Below, piece by piece: positions 43,800 through 55,769 of a stretch of 64,000 bases of DNA. This DNA comes from Tipula vernalis (taxonomy: Eukaryota; Arthropoda; Insecta; Diptera; Tipulidae): the NCBI GenBank assembly GCA_958295665.1, contig OY282560.1, positions 190,590,061-190,654,060 on the forward strand. Reading direction: 5' to 3'. How positions within the stretch are numbered: the stretch's first letter is position 1; each line of letters begins with the position of its first letter. A program made the position numbers and the translations under genes. A model generated the notes under the pieces. That model saw nothing but the letters and a program-made list of their open reading frames with translations, did not search any database and was not told the origin of the DNA.

Positions 43800-44976
43800 A
43801 CTTCAGAAATGATAGACATCTTACCAACCAAATTAAGAAATGAATAAGTGATAAAAACATTAACAACCGTTACACATACTGATCTGAAATGATCAGCAAA
43901 AAGCTTTGATATCTCTGTTTGAATATTCGATGTTCTATATTGAAGAAATTGTTCTGGAATAGTCAGACTTAGCACTAAGTGATCTGTGGCAATTCCAAAA
44001 AGATTTCGGATTATTCTTTAAGTTAGTTTGAATAAGGCAGATATACAAGTTTCTACAATTTATTATTTCAGTTTTTACTTTAGTCCTGTATTTTGAAAAC
44101 ATCAAATAACCAAATCGATTATTATAAGATTTTAAGCGATTTGGATATTTTCCTTAAGTTTTTATCAGGCGCACTAGATTACTTCAGTATTATTTAGGGT
44201 GGCGGTCCTGTTTATTAGAAACACGGTCAGTACGGCCGATCAAGGACAAAATTCTATTGTAAAATAGTGCAATAGCGATGATGCTTACCGCTCTCGATAA
44301 GTACTGTTTTTTTACTGAGTTCAATCTAAATAAAATATTTTCGTTGCATCAAAGCACTTAGGCGCAAAATTACAAATCGAAGGACTATAATTGTTAAGGA
44401 AAAAGATTTTCTAATCTTTCGATATAATTAAACTTATCGAAAGCTTAAAAAATCATACACATTTTAACGCAACCCAATTTTGGATGACAATTATGGGGTG
44501 CCGAGGGCTATGCCCTTCTATAAATTAGACTGTGTAACCTATGTTCAATAAGTTGTGTCTTTATATTTAATGACCCAAAGTCAATAAAATGCCCGCTAAG
44601 AACAATTTGCCTGTTTGCAAGTAATCGAGATTCTTTTTCTAGAGGAATCTTTGGGACTAATTACTTAACCTTATTTATTGTCAAAGTTAAAATAGGGAAA
44701 ATAAAATTAATCCGAAATTTAGGACAATCTCTTATTATTGATTTATTAGATTTCAAATTATAGCTCCAATACAACGTTTCTTTGTGTTATAGTTCACTAA
44801 ATATGCTTTTTGTTTTGTTTCAGATCGGAGCTTGTTGGACCATATTTTGTGCGCGACATCTTCAAAATCTGCAAGCAGAAAATTAAAAATACAATCAGCT
44901 TCGAGGGTAATGGACATTAGGTACCGAGCATTTTCACTATAATTTTGGTGTTAATCATCTTCTTCTTCCGCTGCCG
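43800..44976. other. No gene seen
   Basis: AT-rich. A short open segment at about 44822-44915 on the plus strand follows a good splice-acceptor-like TTTTGTTTCAG, but it matches nothing known to me. The LTR of gypsy A, expected here, was not identified. Confidence 0.35.
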
Positions 44977-46015
44977 CTACACCCCACGAAAGAATTTGGC
45001 CGCCTCAACGATGCTCCTCCAAATAATTCGATCCGCCACAAGAGAACGCCATATACGGTGACCGAGTGTGTTTAGGTCCCTTTCAATGTCGTCCAAGGCC
45101 TCATTAGTGCTCCGATTTTGTGAACGAAGCACGTGTCCAAGCCATCCTAGCCTTGACGATTTTATGAATCCGATGATGTTGACATTCACATTCTGTACCC
45201 GGCTCCCTCTTTAATTGGACCGAGAATTTTTCTTATATTCTTACAGCAATTTTCTGCATGATTTGTGCTGTCAGTGTTTAAGACTCGCAACCAAAAGTGA
45301 CAACTGGTCTTATCAACGCTGTGTAGATGTCCAATTTTATTTTGCGCGATATATGAGGAGACTTAAATATTTTGATATTGCGGTATAAAATGCTCGATAG
45401 CCTGCTGCGATCCTCGATAAAATATCCTCAGGAACGCAATTTTGCTCAGTGATCAATGATGAATGACCATATATTTAGTGTTCGCTTCATTGATATAAAC
45501 GCCTATTTGATATGCTGTTAGGCTGTTAATTCCAATAGTTGCGACCCAGAATGTAAATATCGTGAGCGTATGCTAATAGTTGAGTTATTATATCTCCTTG
45601 CCACACTCCGAATTTTATGTCGAAGGCATCCGAAATTGTACCTTCTATTAGCGCGTTACATATTAACCCATCAGCTGCCAGAATTAAAAGCTGGCATATT
45701 GAAACCAATTTTGACGGAATGCCGAGGTAGGACAACACGTTTCATAACGCATTCCTCTTAATGCAGAAATCTCCTTTTTATAGCATTTCTCCAGCACAAT
45801 CTTCAGCGTAAAAGTTTGATCGCTCGTTTATCTATTTGGATGAAAACCACAATCGGAGCCACCTAAGATCCTCTCGCTATAAGTTAATAACTTTGCCGCG
45901 ACTACGTTGGTTAAACCTTTCAGCAAAGCTATACCGCGATAGTTGTTCCAGTTTAATCGATCTCCTTTTTTATGAAGTGTACAAATAAGAACCGTCTTCC
46001 ACTCTATTGGGATTT
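44977..46015 (-). pseudogene. RTE-like LINE reverse transcriptase, broken
   Basis: On the minus strand, fragments read IPIEWKTVLICTLHKKGDRLNWNNYRGIALL (from about 46010), CGFHPNR and DQTFTLKIVLEKC (about 45820), then LGIPSKLV, FGVWQGDI and LLAYAHDIYILGR (45738-45526), where the active-site YADD has become YAHD. The C-terminus RLGWLGHVLRSQNRSTNEAL and WRSIVEAAKFF (45150-44977) is the usual RTE-type tail. The catalytic Asp change plus shifts make it dead. The endonuclease part of a similar element lies upstream on the same strand at about 50200-49295. Confidence 0.72.
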
Positions 46016-46577
46016 CTTCTTTAGACCAAATTATTTATATTAGCTCAGCCATGCGGTATAACAGGTACCATTCTCGAAAAAGACGAAATTTTTTTTTAAA
46101 AAATCTCGTATCACTTAATTAGTGTTTCAACTTCGCGTGAGACTCAAACTTCATTGCAACTACCTTTAAGAATTCAGCAGTTGACCACATCAAGAATTCT
46201 AAAAAAATAACGATTTCTTTGTTTTCCTTTTTTTTAACTAGGAGTTTTTAAAATTTCCTCAAAATTAGTTAGATTAGCTAGATATTTTCCTAATTGTGTT
46301 GGAGCCAAAAAGTGTCATCAAAAAACCTCAACTGCCAAGGAAGAGCTTATGTGCAAGGGTAATTTTGTATTCTGTATTTCCATTTTTTTTTAAACTCATT
46401 GAGCATGCCGAGCAATAATAGTAAAATAAATTGTAAACTTGCTCGGATGCCTGTCTGGTGTGTTAAGGAAAACGGAAAATAGTGCCATTACCAACTCAAC
46501 CGAATGTTTGATAATCTTCACTGCTGGAGGATAATTTAGACATAAAGTGAATAAATAAAATTTTATCTATAAATTAC
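46016..46577. other. No gene seen
   Basis: AT-rich interval between the RTE RT remnant and the exon-like frame; nothing recognised. Confidence 0.35.
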
Positions 46578-46774
46578 CGATAAATTTAATTTTTCAATCC
46601 CTAATTGGATGTAAATTGAAGTTGGTTGTTTTGCAGGAGTTGCCTCTGTCAATATCTCTTTTAGTGGTGATTTATTAAGTCCGAAAGTGGTGTTATAAAT
46701 ATTCAACGATCCACTCACAATTATATTGCTATCCAACGGAATGGCGGCTCTTTTCTGACGAGTCCAGAGAGCTC
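46578..46774 (-). other. Exon-like open frame of unknown family
   Basis: A minus-strand open segment reads ALWTRQKRAAIPLDSNIIV, then SGSLNIYNTTFGLNKSP and LKEILTEATPAKQPTSIYIQ. It starts right after TTGGTTTTAG (acceptor-like) and can end at CG/GTAATT (donor-like). Composition is more complex than the flanks and no stop occurs for over 60 codons. I do not recognise it. It may be a host exon caught between transposons or a piece of another mobile element. The LOA copy 2 tail begins 20 bp away. Confidence 0.3.
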
Positions 46775-46796
46775 CTAAAACCAATAGTTAAATAAA

Positions 46797-49294
46797 GGTT
46801 AGGTTAGGTTTAAGTGACGGTTCACCTGGACCAGGCAGAGGCACAAAAATTGTCCATAGCCATACCACGATTTACTTAAATATCCTCCAACTCATTGAAC
46901 TCATTTTGAGCCGCTAACGAAAAGCCGGATACTCCTGACGTCCATCTTGCTAAGGTCCGTAAGGTCCTTTTTGAAATGTGGCATTTGAGATGAGAGACAG
47001 CTCTGGACTACTTTCGACGTGAGGAGGTGTGATTGAAGCGCTTCAATGGCAGCCTGACTGTCCAAATATATGCGAATATCACAAATCGATTTTACATTAT
47101 ACCTCAACCAGTCTACTACTTCCCTTATCGCAGTACTTTCAAATTGAAAAATGCTACAGTAGTCGGGAAGACAAAAAGAGAGGTTTACCGTAAGTTCCTC
47201 ACAGAACACCCCAGCCCCGAATTTTCTATCCGGTTTTGACCCATCAGTGAAAAAGTTTATAACTCCTGGTTCCAAAAGTGCATCGGATCATCCAGCCCTC
47301 TCTGAATGGTATCCTAGTGATCTGTAAGAGTCAAGCTGAACCTATTTAAAGTGGGAGGAAATGAGGAAGTTTATATTTCCTAGAGAAGAGAACCAATTCG
47401 ACTTTGTGTAGGTTCACATTCAACCCACAGCCATTGGGCCATAATAAAAGAATGCCCAGGGCATTTTGCATAAGCTTACTAAAGGTACCGGGATATTTGC
47501 CAGGCACACCACCTTGAAGCTACTATCCTCCAATCTCAGCAACAGGTTATTTATGACCAAGTTCCAAAGCAGGGGAAACAGTACGCCATCCTGTGGCATA
47601 CCTCTGCTTGCTAATCTTCTGGCGGAAGATTCCCTCAGACTAGCATTTATGATCCTGCCTCTTAACTTTTGACCTATCCAGTACTTGAGTGATTTATCCA
47701 CCCGGATTCGAAAGTGCCCGACTTACGGGAAGGCTACCTCAATGTCCGAAATTGTTACCATTGCGAAGTCTCTATAGTCGAAAGATTTTTCAATAAAATA
47801 TATATGAGAATGAAGAGTAGTCTCTACAGATTTCCTCTTGCAATAAGCATGTTGAGCTTTAGATACCTTTCCGGCACAATCGAGCCTCTAATAAGGGCTT
47901 CTATTTGTCTTTGTTGTGTTTTAAAAAGGAAAGAAGGCAAGCTTATCGGTCTAAGGTCTTTGGGATTGTAATGTGAGCGTTTTGCCGCCTTAGTTATAAA
48001 TACAACCTTATTCATTTCCGTCCATTTACTAGGAATAAGACATAGTTCTAGGCTGCATTTGAAAATTACCTATAACCAGAAAATGGTTAGATCCGTAGTT
48101 TGTTGAATATCTGCAGGGATAATTCCATCGAGTCCAGGCGACTTACATGGCTTAAAACTATTTATCGCCCACAGGATCTTTTTTCTGCTAATAATTTGGC
48201 CTGCAAGGCTACTAGCCCTATTACTTACCAAGGTGATAGATACAGATTCGGAACAACCAGGAAAAGGAGTTTCCAGCAGAAGTTCTAACGATTCCGCACT
48301 ACTAGTAGCCCAAATCCCATTCGACCGTTGCAAATATCATGGGATTGAAGGATCAGTTGCTAGTACTTTGCATACCCTACACATCTCCGAAGACCCCTGA
48401 ATTTTGCCACATTATAGTCTCCAAGATCTGTTCCTGGCACTTCTCAATTGATATTTGAAAATTTTGAGGACTTCCTTTTAGGAGTCCCAGCATACAGCGG
48501 CTCTTGTTTTTCTTGCTGTTTTGAAGTATTTTGCTTTTTTGACGTGCTTGTTGAATCTCCTTGGACCACCAGGGGGGCCGAGATTTATGGCTAGGCCTGC
48601 TAAGAGGTCTAGAGCCCAGAATAACTTTATTAAACACGCTGAACAGCTCGTCTACTAAGCCATCGAGCTCTTGTGCAGCTTTTGGAGGTTTTGGCACCGG
48701 AACTGGTAGTGAATTACTCAGAATTATTCTAAAGGTATCCCAGTTGGTTTTCCTCCTGTTTCTAAATAGAGAAGAACTAGATGAGATGAAACTGTAGATT
48801 GAACTTTTTGGAGAAGTCAAATTCATTTCAAATTGAAGATGAAAACTATCAGAAAAGGAGTGGTCCTCCGACACTTTCGAATTTAATAGACTAATCGTCA
48901 AAAAGTTCAAGGCAAGTGTAATATCCACCTTCTGCCTATTTCTAGTTATAAAAGTCGGCTTATTGCCTATATTACATATATGAAATTTTACTTTCTTTTT
49001 TCGCGTGAATTAATCTATAATAGGGAGTCTTGAACCCAAGTACCCGGTCTTCAGTGACCCAAGGTTCCTGAATTAGGACGACATCAGTCCCTTTTTTCTT
49101 AGTTTTTAAAATGAGAGCAGCTGATGCTGCTTTAAACTGGTGAAGGTTGACTTGCAGAAATGTCAATGTCATTTCTACAGCCTCTTCTCCACCGCAGTAA
49201 CATCATTTCCGCTTGACTGCCTGCTACTTCCGCGCTCGCAGATGAGCTATCAATCACAGTGTTAGTATCTGAAGCTGACTTCGGAGCCTCCGTA
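46797..49294 (-). mobile_element. LOA-type LINE, copy 2, 5'-truncated
   Basis: Homologous in order to copy 1: endonuclease start (49172), RT (47701-47420), RNase H (47275-46901) and a 3' end finishing in AACCTAACCTAACC (plus strand GGTTAGGTTAGGTT at about 46798-46811). The 5' side stops in the last codons of ORF1 at about 49294, where RTE endonuclease coding begins, so it is 5'-truncated as LINEs often are. It is more decayed than copy 1. No clear target duplication was found. Confidence 0.78.
46901..49172 (-). pseudogene. LOA copy 2 ORF2: EN-RT-RNase H, broken
   Basis: ATG at 49172 opens MTLTFLQVNLHQFKAASAAL and VVLIQEPWV, an endonuclease start very like copy 1. After stops come EN/linker pieces (48928-48377: EDHSFSDSFHLQF, RPPWWSKEIQQARQ), the RT thumb-upstream block KILWAINSFKPCKSPGLDGI (48333-48070), RRLASRGMPQDGVLFPLLWN (47701-47420; PQGGV has become PQDGV), and RNase H FTDGSKPDRKFGAGVF and YLDSQAAIEAL (47275-46901). 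The RT active-site box could not be found intact. Numerous shifts make it dead. Confidence 0.8.
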
Positions 49295-50200
49295 TTTTGA
49301 TTGCATAGTTGTATTTTAAGTTGCCGGCGTTCCTCAATTTTCTTCTACGTTTCATCTCTAATCCATGGTTTTCTTGTGTTGTCTTTGTAGGCAAGCACAC
49401 TTATAGCAGTTTTTATGTAGGCTTCTTCTAGTTCTTCCCATTTTTGGTTTATAGCGATGGTTTCGTTATTTGGTAGATTGATTTGGAGCGTTTCATTGAA
49501 AGTGTTTCTTATATCAGTGTTTCTCAATCTATCTATGTTGAATTTCCCCCGATTAGTTCTTGCTTTTTTCATAGCACCTGGTTTGATTTTGAAGGTTGAT
49601 ATTACTCATTGCTCTGACATCTTGTAAGGAGGATAGAAACTTCTTATTTACCAGTACAGGATCTATTTGATTTCTCGTTCTGCCATCTGGTGATGTCCAG
49701 GTGTATTTATGAATATTCTGGTGTGGGAATTTGCTACCGCCTATGAATAGCTGATTTGTGACACAATATCCGATGGTCATGATTTCCGCCATTCCGGTGT
49801 TGTCAATTCCAATTTTTGCGTTGAAATCTACTTGGATAACCTTCATGTCACTTCGGCGTGCACTTGATATGGCGGCTTGTAATTGCTCAAAGAATTCATC
49901 CTTTGTTATGTCATCTGCGTCTTCTGTAGGCGCATAGCATTGTATAATCGTTGTATTTCTAATTTTTGAGTGAATCTTGCTGTATTTGTCTTGCTACTTA
50001 TAGGTTTCCATTCGAGTAGTGATTTCTTATCTTTAGCCGTTATTAGTATACCTACGCCTTGTTCGTGTGTGTCTACTCTATCAGAGAACATCATATAATT
50101 GCCTGCGCTGGTTTTATGTCTCCACTATCCTTCCATCTTACTTCACTAAGGCCAAGAATTTCTATGTTATACCGCTTCATTTCCTTCTCAACTTGTTCAT
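49295..50200 (-). pseudogene. RTE-like LINE endonuclease region, broken
   Basis: Minus-strand fragments run in order: RVDTHEQGVGILIT and KTNTARF (50094-49906), then, after a shift, MKVIQVDFNAKIGIDNTG (49846), a classic endonuclease block (DFNAKIG) shared by RTE-type LINEs, HKYTWTSPDGRTRNQIDPVL, and the post-endonuclease linker INQKWEELEEAYIKTAISVL and RKPWIRDET with IEERRQLKIQ (49572-49295). The His of NQIDH(I) is Pro here, another sign of decay. The frame ends abruptly at LOA copy 2. The RT remnant at 46015-44977 could be the rest of the same element. Confidence 0.75.
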
Positions 50201-50239
50201 CCACCGTTAGCGACTGAGCTAGTTTTTAAACTGGGCCCC

Positions 50240-50430
50240 CAGTCTGGTCGATTATCGGCACGATACGAATAACACCTTAATCTAGCTCACTGATTTGTTT
50301 AAGGTTGACACCTTTAGCGCCGTGTTTGAGCCTATAGGCCAAAGAATCAGCAATCTAGTTACTAGCGGTCATTACGTGGAGGTAACATGAGCACTTGTGG
50401 AAGCTGCAAGTAACGGAGCTGACAACAAGT
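50240..50430 (-). mobile_element. LOA leader-like fragment
   Basis: The segment shares TTACTAGCGGTCATTACGTGG-type sequence (about 50358) and the upstream AGCGC(C/T)GT block with 30395-30470, the LOA copy 1 leader. It stands apart from copy 2, with RTE sequence between them, so it is either a separate fragment or the displaced 5' end of copy 2. Confidence 0.45.
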
Positions 50431-50649
50431 ACCAACTTGAATCCTCCGAGCAACTTCACACCTGAGCGCCATAGTTAAATAAAATGATATTAACAATAAC
50501 CTATTGTTAAAACACGAATAAAGATTACTTACGCTTAACGAACGTCTGAAAATTATTGATAGATTAGATGTCATAATTTCACAAATTTCCAAGAGGTCCT
50601 CCGTCTGTATGATTTCGTAAAATATCATAATATTGAATGGCATCAATTA

Positions 50650-53180
50650 GTTTAGGCTTGCCTTCACCATGGTAAAAACATTTTGTAATTGTTTAATTAG
50701 CAAAATTCTGAAGGCATTAAATTTCCTTCTAATTTAGAATCGCATTACCTCAGGGCTTAGGTTTTTGTCATTTACTATAAATATCTGTTTGTTATAAGCG
50801 AAATAAAAAAAAACTCAAAAGAGTACTTAGTACTTGTGAGTCTATCAGCATTATCACTTTCATATGCTTTCATATAATATGTTTGGTTAAAAGAATTGCA
50901 ATCGTGCACTCGAAATGAAATCCCACTTATACAAAAAAATTAGCCAAAAATTCATTTGGTACGATAAAATAATTTTAAATAACAAATCATATTCATAAAT
51001 AAACAAAGCAAACATTACTTTTATAGGTACTATTTAAAAGCAATTTATTACTCTGCAAAACCAATCCTTGTTCACCAAAAATTGGCAAAAGAAATTGTTT
51101 TCCATTTTTTCCATTCATTTATTTTAAAACACCCAAAAAAGTATTTCAAATTAAATAAACATTTTTATGGTTTTAGTATTTTGTTAAATAAATATAAATT
51201 TAAATAAAAAACCAAAAATCGCGTGCTCTTCAATAATTTACTTTTACCAATTTTTTGAAAACCTCCAAAAAAAAAAAAATTGAGAAGTTGTTTTCGTAAC
51301 CAAAAATTAAATGAATTTTTGCGGTTTTTACAATTTTCACCGGATTTTATGCGGGCGATAAATTAGCGATTTATGAGAATTTGCGCCACAAATATTTTTT
51401 GTTTTGTTTTTAATTCCTAGATTAAATGTGCTTATTGGTTTGGTAAATTGGTTGATTTATGTTGATTAAGTGTAAAACGATTATAACGATCACCTGCAAC
51501 ATACGGATAGGTATATGTATGTATCTACCAAGCCAGCTGATAATCATAAATTCAAATCGTTTATGTTCAATTTTACATTATCGTCCAAATAACGTTCGAA
51601 AATCATTAATCATTTATTTACATTTCAATAAACACATGTCTCAATCAATATAATTAAAATCCAATCAATTAACCATTTAGAGAGGTAGAAGAAGCATAAA
51701 ATAAAGTTTAAAATACATAAAAATGTATTTTGGGATATACATGAAATCAAATTCCAATCAAGTTAATTTTCTCTTATCCATCTTTCCTCCATATAAACAC
51801 AAATCATCATCCAATATAATGTTGAAGAAAAGCAAATTATGAAATTTTGCCACAAAAAATAAAAACGAAAAAAAAAACGAAATAGAAAATTTACTACAAA
51901 AAGCAGCAAGACCATCAACAAATCCGAAGATGATTGTAATTTTTGTCCAATTAATCAAATCAACCGACAGAAGACAAAAACGGATGGTGTATAAGAAAAT
52001 TAGGAAAAAAAACCACAAGGAAATATTTCAAGAAGAATACAACAACGTAGCACACAAAATTAAACGGTAACAAATGGTTTTGAGTACCCAGAAACCTACA
52101 CACAAACACACACACACATGCACACACAATACACAAATAAATTAATTTAATTTTTTTTGGTTTTACGTTTTTTTACACTCGATTTGGGGGCAAAATCGTT
52201 TTCGTTTTTTATTTGTTTTGTTTGTTTTAATCGAATATACGAGTAAATTGGGGCAATAGGATAATTTATTGTATGCGGTAAACAATGGTGGAAGGTGGAA
52301 CGGATAAAGACATGAGATTGGAAAATCTTGATTTTATGGATTACATAATTTGGTTTTTGGGGTTTGGCTATTTTGTGATAATGGGAAAATTAACTTTTTT
52401 ATTGTAACATGTTGGCTTATTTTACCTAGTATGAGATCTCCGATTGGAGAAAGCTCAACTAGAACACCCTTGGGAATCTAGACGATATATGTACATTACA
52501 AAAATAAGATCATGTGAGTTTATTGGTTTTCTGTTCATGAAATTTGCAGATGATAAATTGCTGCTCTTATAGGTACTTATAGCATACAACTGACACTATT
52601 GGCCTCCTTTGATATTAGCGTTTGGAATAGTGACTTCAAACACATCTCTCGACGTATCGCAAATCTCGCTTCTCATAAAATAAATTGGCTTCTAGCGGAA
52701 ACAATATTCGGTCGATTTTAAAGCTCAAGCACAATGATGTTAATTTGGGTATAGTTTAGTATCTATTTTATATTCCACAATTTTATGCATTCGAATTTTC
52801 GAAAATTTGCACAAAAAAAATTGAGCGAGTCGGAAAGAACAGAATATGTTTATTGGACTTGCCTTTTCTCAGAATGTATGTGAGTCATTCCATGCTATGT
52901 CAAATGGGGCCCTACCTTGACCTCTCCAGTTTCAATTTGTTTGCTGTAATCGTGTTCCTTATTGAAAATAAGAAAATTGGTTCTTTCACATAATACAACA
53001 TTTGATAGATAATAGTTTGACCTTTTAAACAAGTGTTAAATCGTGTTTGGGGCAGGGGCTAGTTTAAAAGCTAGATAACTCCAAAGTTGAAAAAATGTAA
53101 TTTTTAATATTTTTTTTACATTACAGTTAGTGTTAAAAGAGACCCTGTTAAAATTATCATGGATTGCAATAAAAACTTTT
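50650..53180. other. AT-rich DNA, no genes seen
   Basis: Very AT-rich with short homopolymers, plus a small CA-rich tract at about 52098-52137. No family-level reading frame was found on either strand. Confidence 0.4.
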
Positions 53181-53189
53181 CTAAATAGT

Positions 53190-53700
53190 CTTACGTGGAA
53201 AACTTGATTTAACTTAGTCGTGAAAAATATCAGAAAATCAGAAGAATCCACAAAATTGGAATAAAATCAGCCTCTAGTACATCTGAAGTTGAATCGTTTT
53301 TATGTAATTTGTCCATAGCTACCCGTGAAGAAGTTTCCCGTGTGAAATCTCGGAAAATTCAAAAAAGTTTCCAGCCGAAAGTAATAAATGGATGAATAAA
53401 ATCAGCCTCTAGAGTGTTATGTCTGGAGATGGGTTGCATTGACGTGACTTGTCAATAGCTATCGCAGGAAAAACATTCAGTTCAAATTTCACGTGGGAAA
53501 TCTCGGAAAATTCGATTTTCCAAAAATCATTAGAAAATTTGTATAAAATCGGCCTCTAGAGTGTTATGTGTGGAAATGGATTTCATTCATGTGATTCGTC
53601 AATAGTTATCGCAGGTAAAAAATTCAGTTCAGTTGGGGAAATTAATTAAGTTTCCAGCTGAAAGTAAAAATGATTGAATAAATTCAGTCCCATCAGCCAA
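53190..53700 (-). repeat. Satellite array, left (inverted) arm
   Basis: About three diverged units of roughly 165-190 bp, each with ATAAAATCAGCCTCTAGA(G), a TCAATAGCTATCGC-type stretch, and TTTCCCGTG...GAAATCTCGGAAAATTC. They are inverted copies of the units at 54480-55150. Confidence 0.7.
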
Positions 53701-53719
53701 ATTCTTTTTGTTCAAATTT

Positions 53720-53731
53720 AACAAGTAACTA
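53720..53731 (+). repeat. Target-site duplication of the I-type LINE tail (left)
   Basis: AACAAGTAACTA, identical to 54452-54463. Confidence 0.85.
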
Positions 53732-54367
53732 GGGTGGTTTTGGCGTCTAATGGAGGGGGGGACCAAAGTTGAGTAGAGTAATGTACACGGTCCGTAACCT
53801 TCCAGTAGGGTGCGCATCTCGTGACTGTTCTGATCATATATTAGGCAGCTGCGTTATGGTTACAATTGTGTAAGGGGTAACCTGTTCATAATTCGCAAGT
53901 GTACATTCTGCCTCATCGTTGCCACTGGTAACTAAGGCCATTTAGCATATTTTTGGTCATTTAGCATAGGCTAAAGTACGGCGCTAAAGGAGAAAACCTT
54001 GACAAAAAACCCTAATCTAAGGTGGAATAGCATATGCCGATGGAAGAATGGCTGATAGGTTAATCAGTTCAAAGTATGCGGATTCTGAATACCAGGCAAC
54101 CTTCAGTTTTATTTAGCCTTCCTGTAATAAAGCTGGGTGACCTACATGCGATTTGCAATTCCCAGCAACTCGTAAGAGTAAAATCAAAGGAGATGATGGG
54201 GCAGGGGTAGGAATATACGAGAGTGGGACAGTGCTCTCGAAGTCCTTGGGTTATTATTAAGTTCATTAAGAACCTGAATATTGACTGGACGGATAATTAA
54301 GCAGGGTCCAGCATAATAGAACTTTTAGGTTGTAGTGCGAGGTGGCTTATCGCCTATATGTCCGTTC

Positions 54368-54451
<84 letters not shown>
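53732..54451 (+). mobile_element. 5'-truncated I-type LINE 3' end with (TAA)n tail
   Basis: A 720-bp insertion ends in about 27 tandem TAA/AAT units (about 54368-54451) and is flanked by identical 12-bp duplications AACAAGTAACTA. Trinucleotide TAA tails are known for I-clade LINEs. No RT or RNase H coding is recognisable in the 640 bp before the tail, which I take as 3' untranslated sequence. It interrupts the spacer between two inverted satellite arms; removing it leaves a spacer of about 60 bp. Confidence 0.75.
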
Positions 54452-54456
<5 letters not shown>

Positions 54457-54463
54457 GTAACTA
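54452..54463 (+). repeat. Target-site duplication of the I-type LINE tail (right)
   Basis: AACAAGTAACTA directly after the TAA tail. Confidence 0.85.
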
Positions 54464-54479
54464 ATATAAAATTGTGAAA

Positions 54480-55350
54480 AAACTCGAATCAAATTGATTT
54501 TTTTTCCACGGGAAACTTGAACCGGCCTTTTCCTGCGATAGCAATTGACAAGTCACATCAATGCAATCCGTCTCCAGACATAACACTCTAGAGGCTGATT
54601 TTATACAAATTTTCAAATGATTTTTGGAAAATCGAATTTTCCGAGATTTTCCACGGGAAACTTAAACTGAATTTTTTTCTTGCGATAGCTATTGACAAGT
54701 CACGTCAATGCAATCCATCTCCAGACATAACACTTTAGAGGCTGATTTTATTCATCCGATTCTTACTTTCGGCTGAAAAATTTTTTGCATTTTCCGAGAT
54801 TTCCCACGGGAAACTTGAACAGAATATTTTCATTCGATAGCTATTGACAAATCACATAAAAACGATTTAACTTCAGATATACACTCTAGAGGCTGATTTT
54901 ATTCCAATTTTGTGGATTCTTCTGATTTTTCGATATTTTCTACGACTAGGTTAAACAAAGTTTTCCAATTTTTTATTTTCGGCTGGAATGTTAATTTCAT
55001 AATCTGCATTATCGACTGTTTACTGTTTCGAATTTTCCGAGGTTTCCCACGGGAAACTTGAACAGAACTTTTTTCCTGCGGTAGCTAGTGCCAAGTCACT
55101 TCAGTGCAATCCATCTCCAGACATAACACTGTAGAGGCTGATTATATTCATTCATTTAAACAAAGTTTTTCAATTTTTTATTTTCAGCTGGAATGTAAAT
55201 TTTATAATATGTACTATCGACTGTTTTACTTTCGGCTGCAATTACACAATCTGTATTACCTTATATGGTTTTTTTACTTTCGGCTGTACTAATACAATCT
55301 ACATTATCGACTTTTCACTTGTGGTTGGCAACTTTCGGCTAACTTTAACA
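54480..55350 (+). repeat. Satellite array, right arm
   Basis: Four or so units carry CACGGGAAACTTGAAC, CGATAGCTATTGACAA, TCTCCAGACATAACACT and CTAGAGGCTGATTTTAT, in that order. Unit starts are near 54516, 54650, 54805 and 55045. After 55150 the pattern reduces to short CTTTCGGCTG-containing repeats up to about 55340. Confidence 0.75.
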
Positions 55351-55769
55351 GTATTTAAATGAGTAGATAATGCAACCAGTGAAATTTTCAGTCCTGAATA
55401 TGACAGACAACATATCTCTAGTGGGATTACTGCAAACATATGTCTTATTCTTCCGTTCATACTTGCAATATGATGAGGTGTACAACTAACAGTGCAACTA
55501 CGCCCCTTACGTTACTGGCCAGGGTTTAATACTAAACATAATGAGAAATTAATGACCAGGTCATTTCTTTTGGTGAATAATCTAATGTCTACTTACGATG
55601 ATTCATCGAGTACCTGTATGACCCGCGTTATAAAGTTTAGTTTTAATTTCATATAAATGGTGGTACACAATTGTCTACTAGTTACTCACAATTTGAAAGT
55701 GTTATTGAAAGTGAAACTTATTGTCGGGTGGTTCGAGTTCCGAGAAATATTAACGAGAAAATACAATAA

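Noticed and set aside
44822..44915. Exon-like open segment after TTTTGTTTCAG on the plus strand (SELVGPYFVRDIFK...)
   Set aside because: It is only about 30 codons, unrecognised and without a convincing donor; noted but not called.
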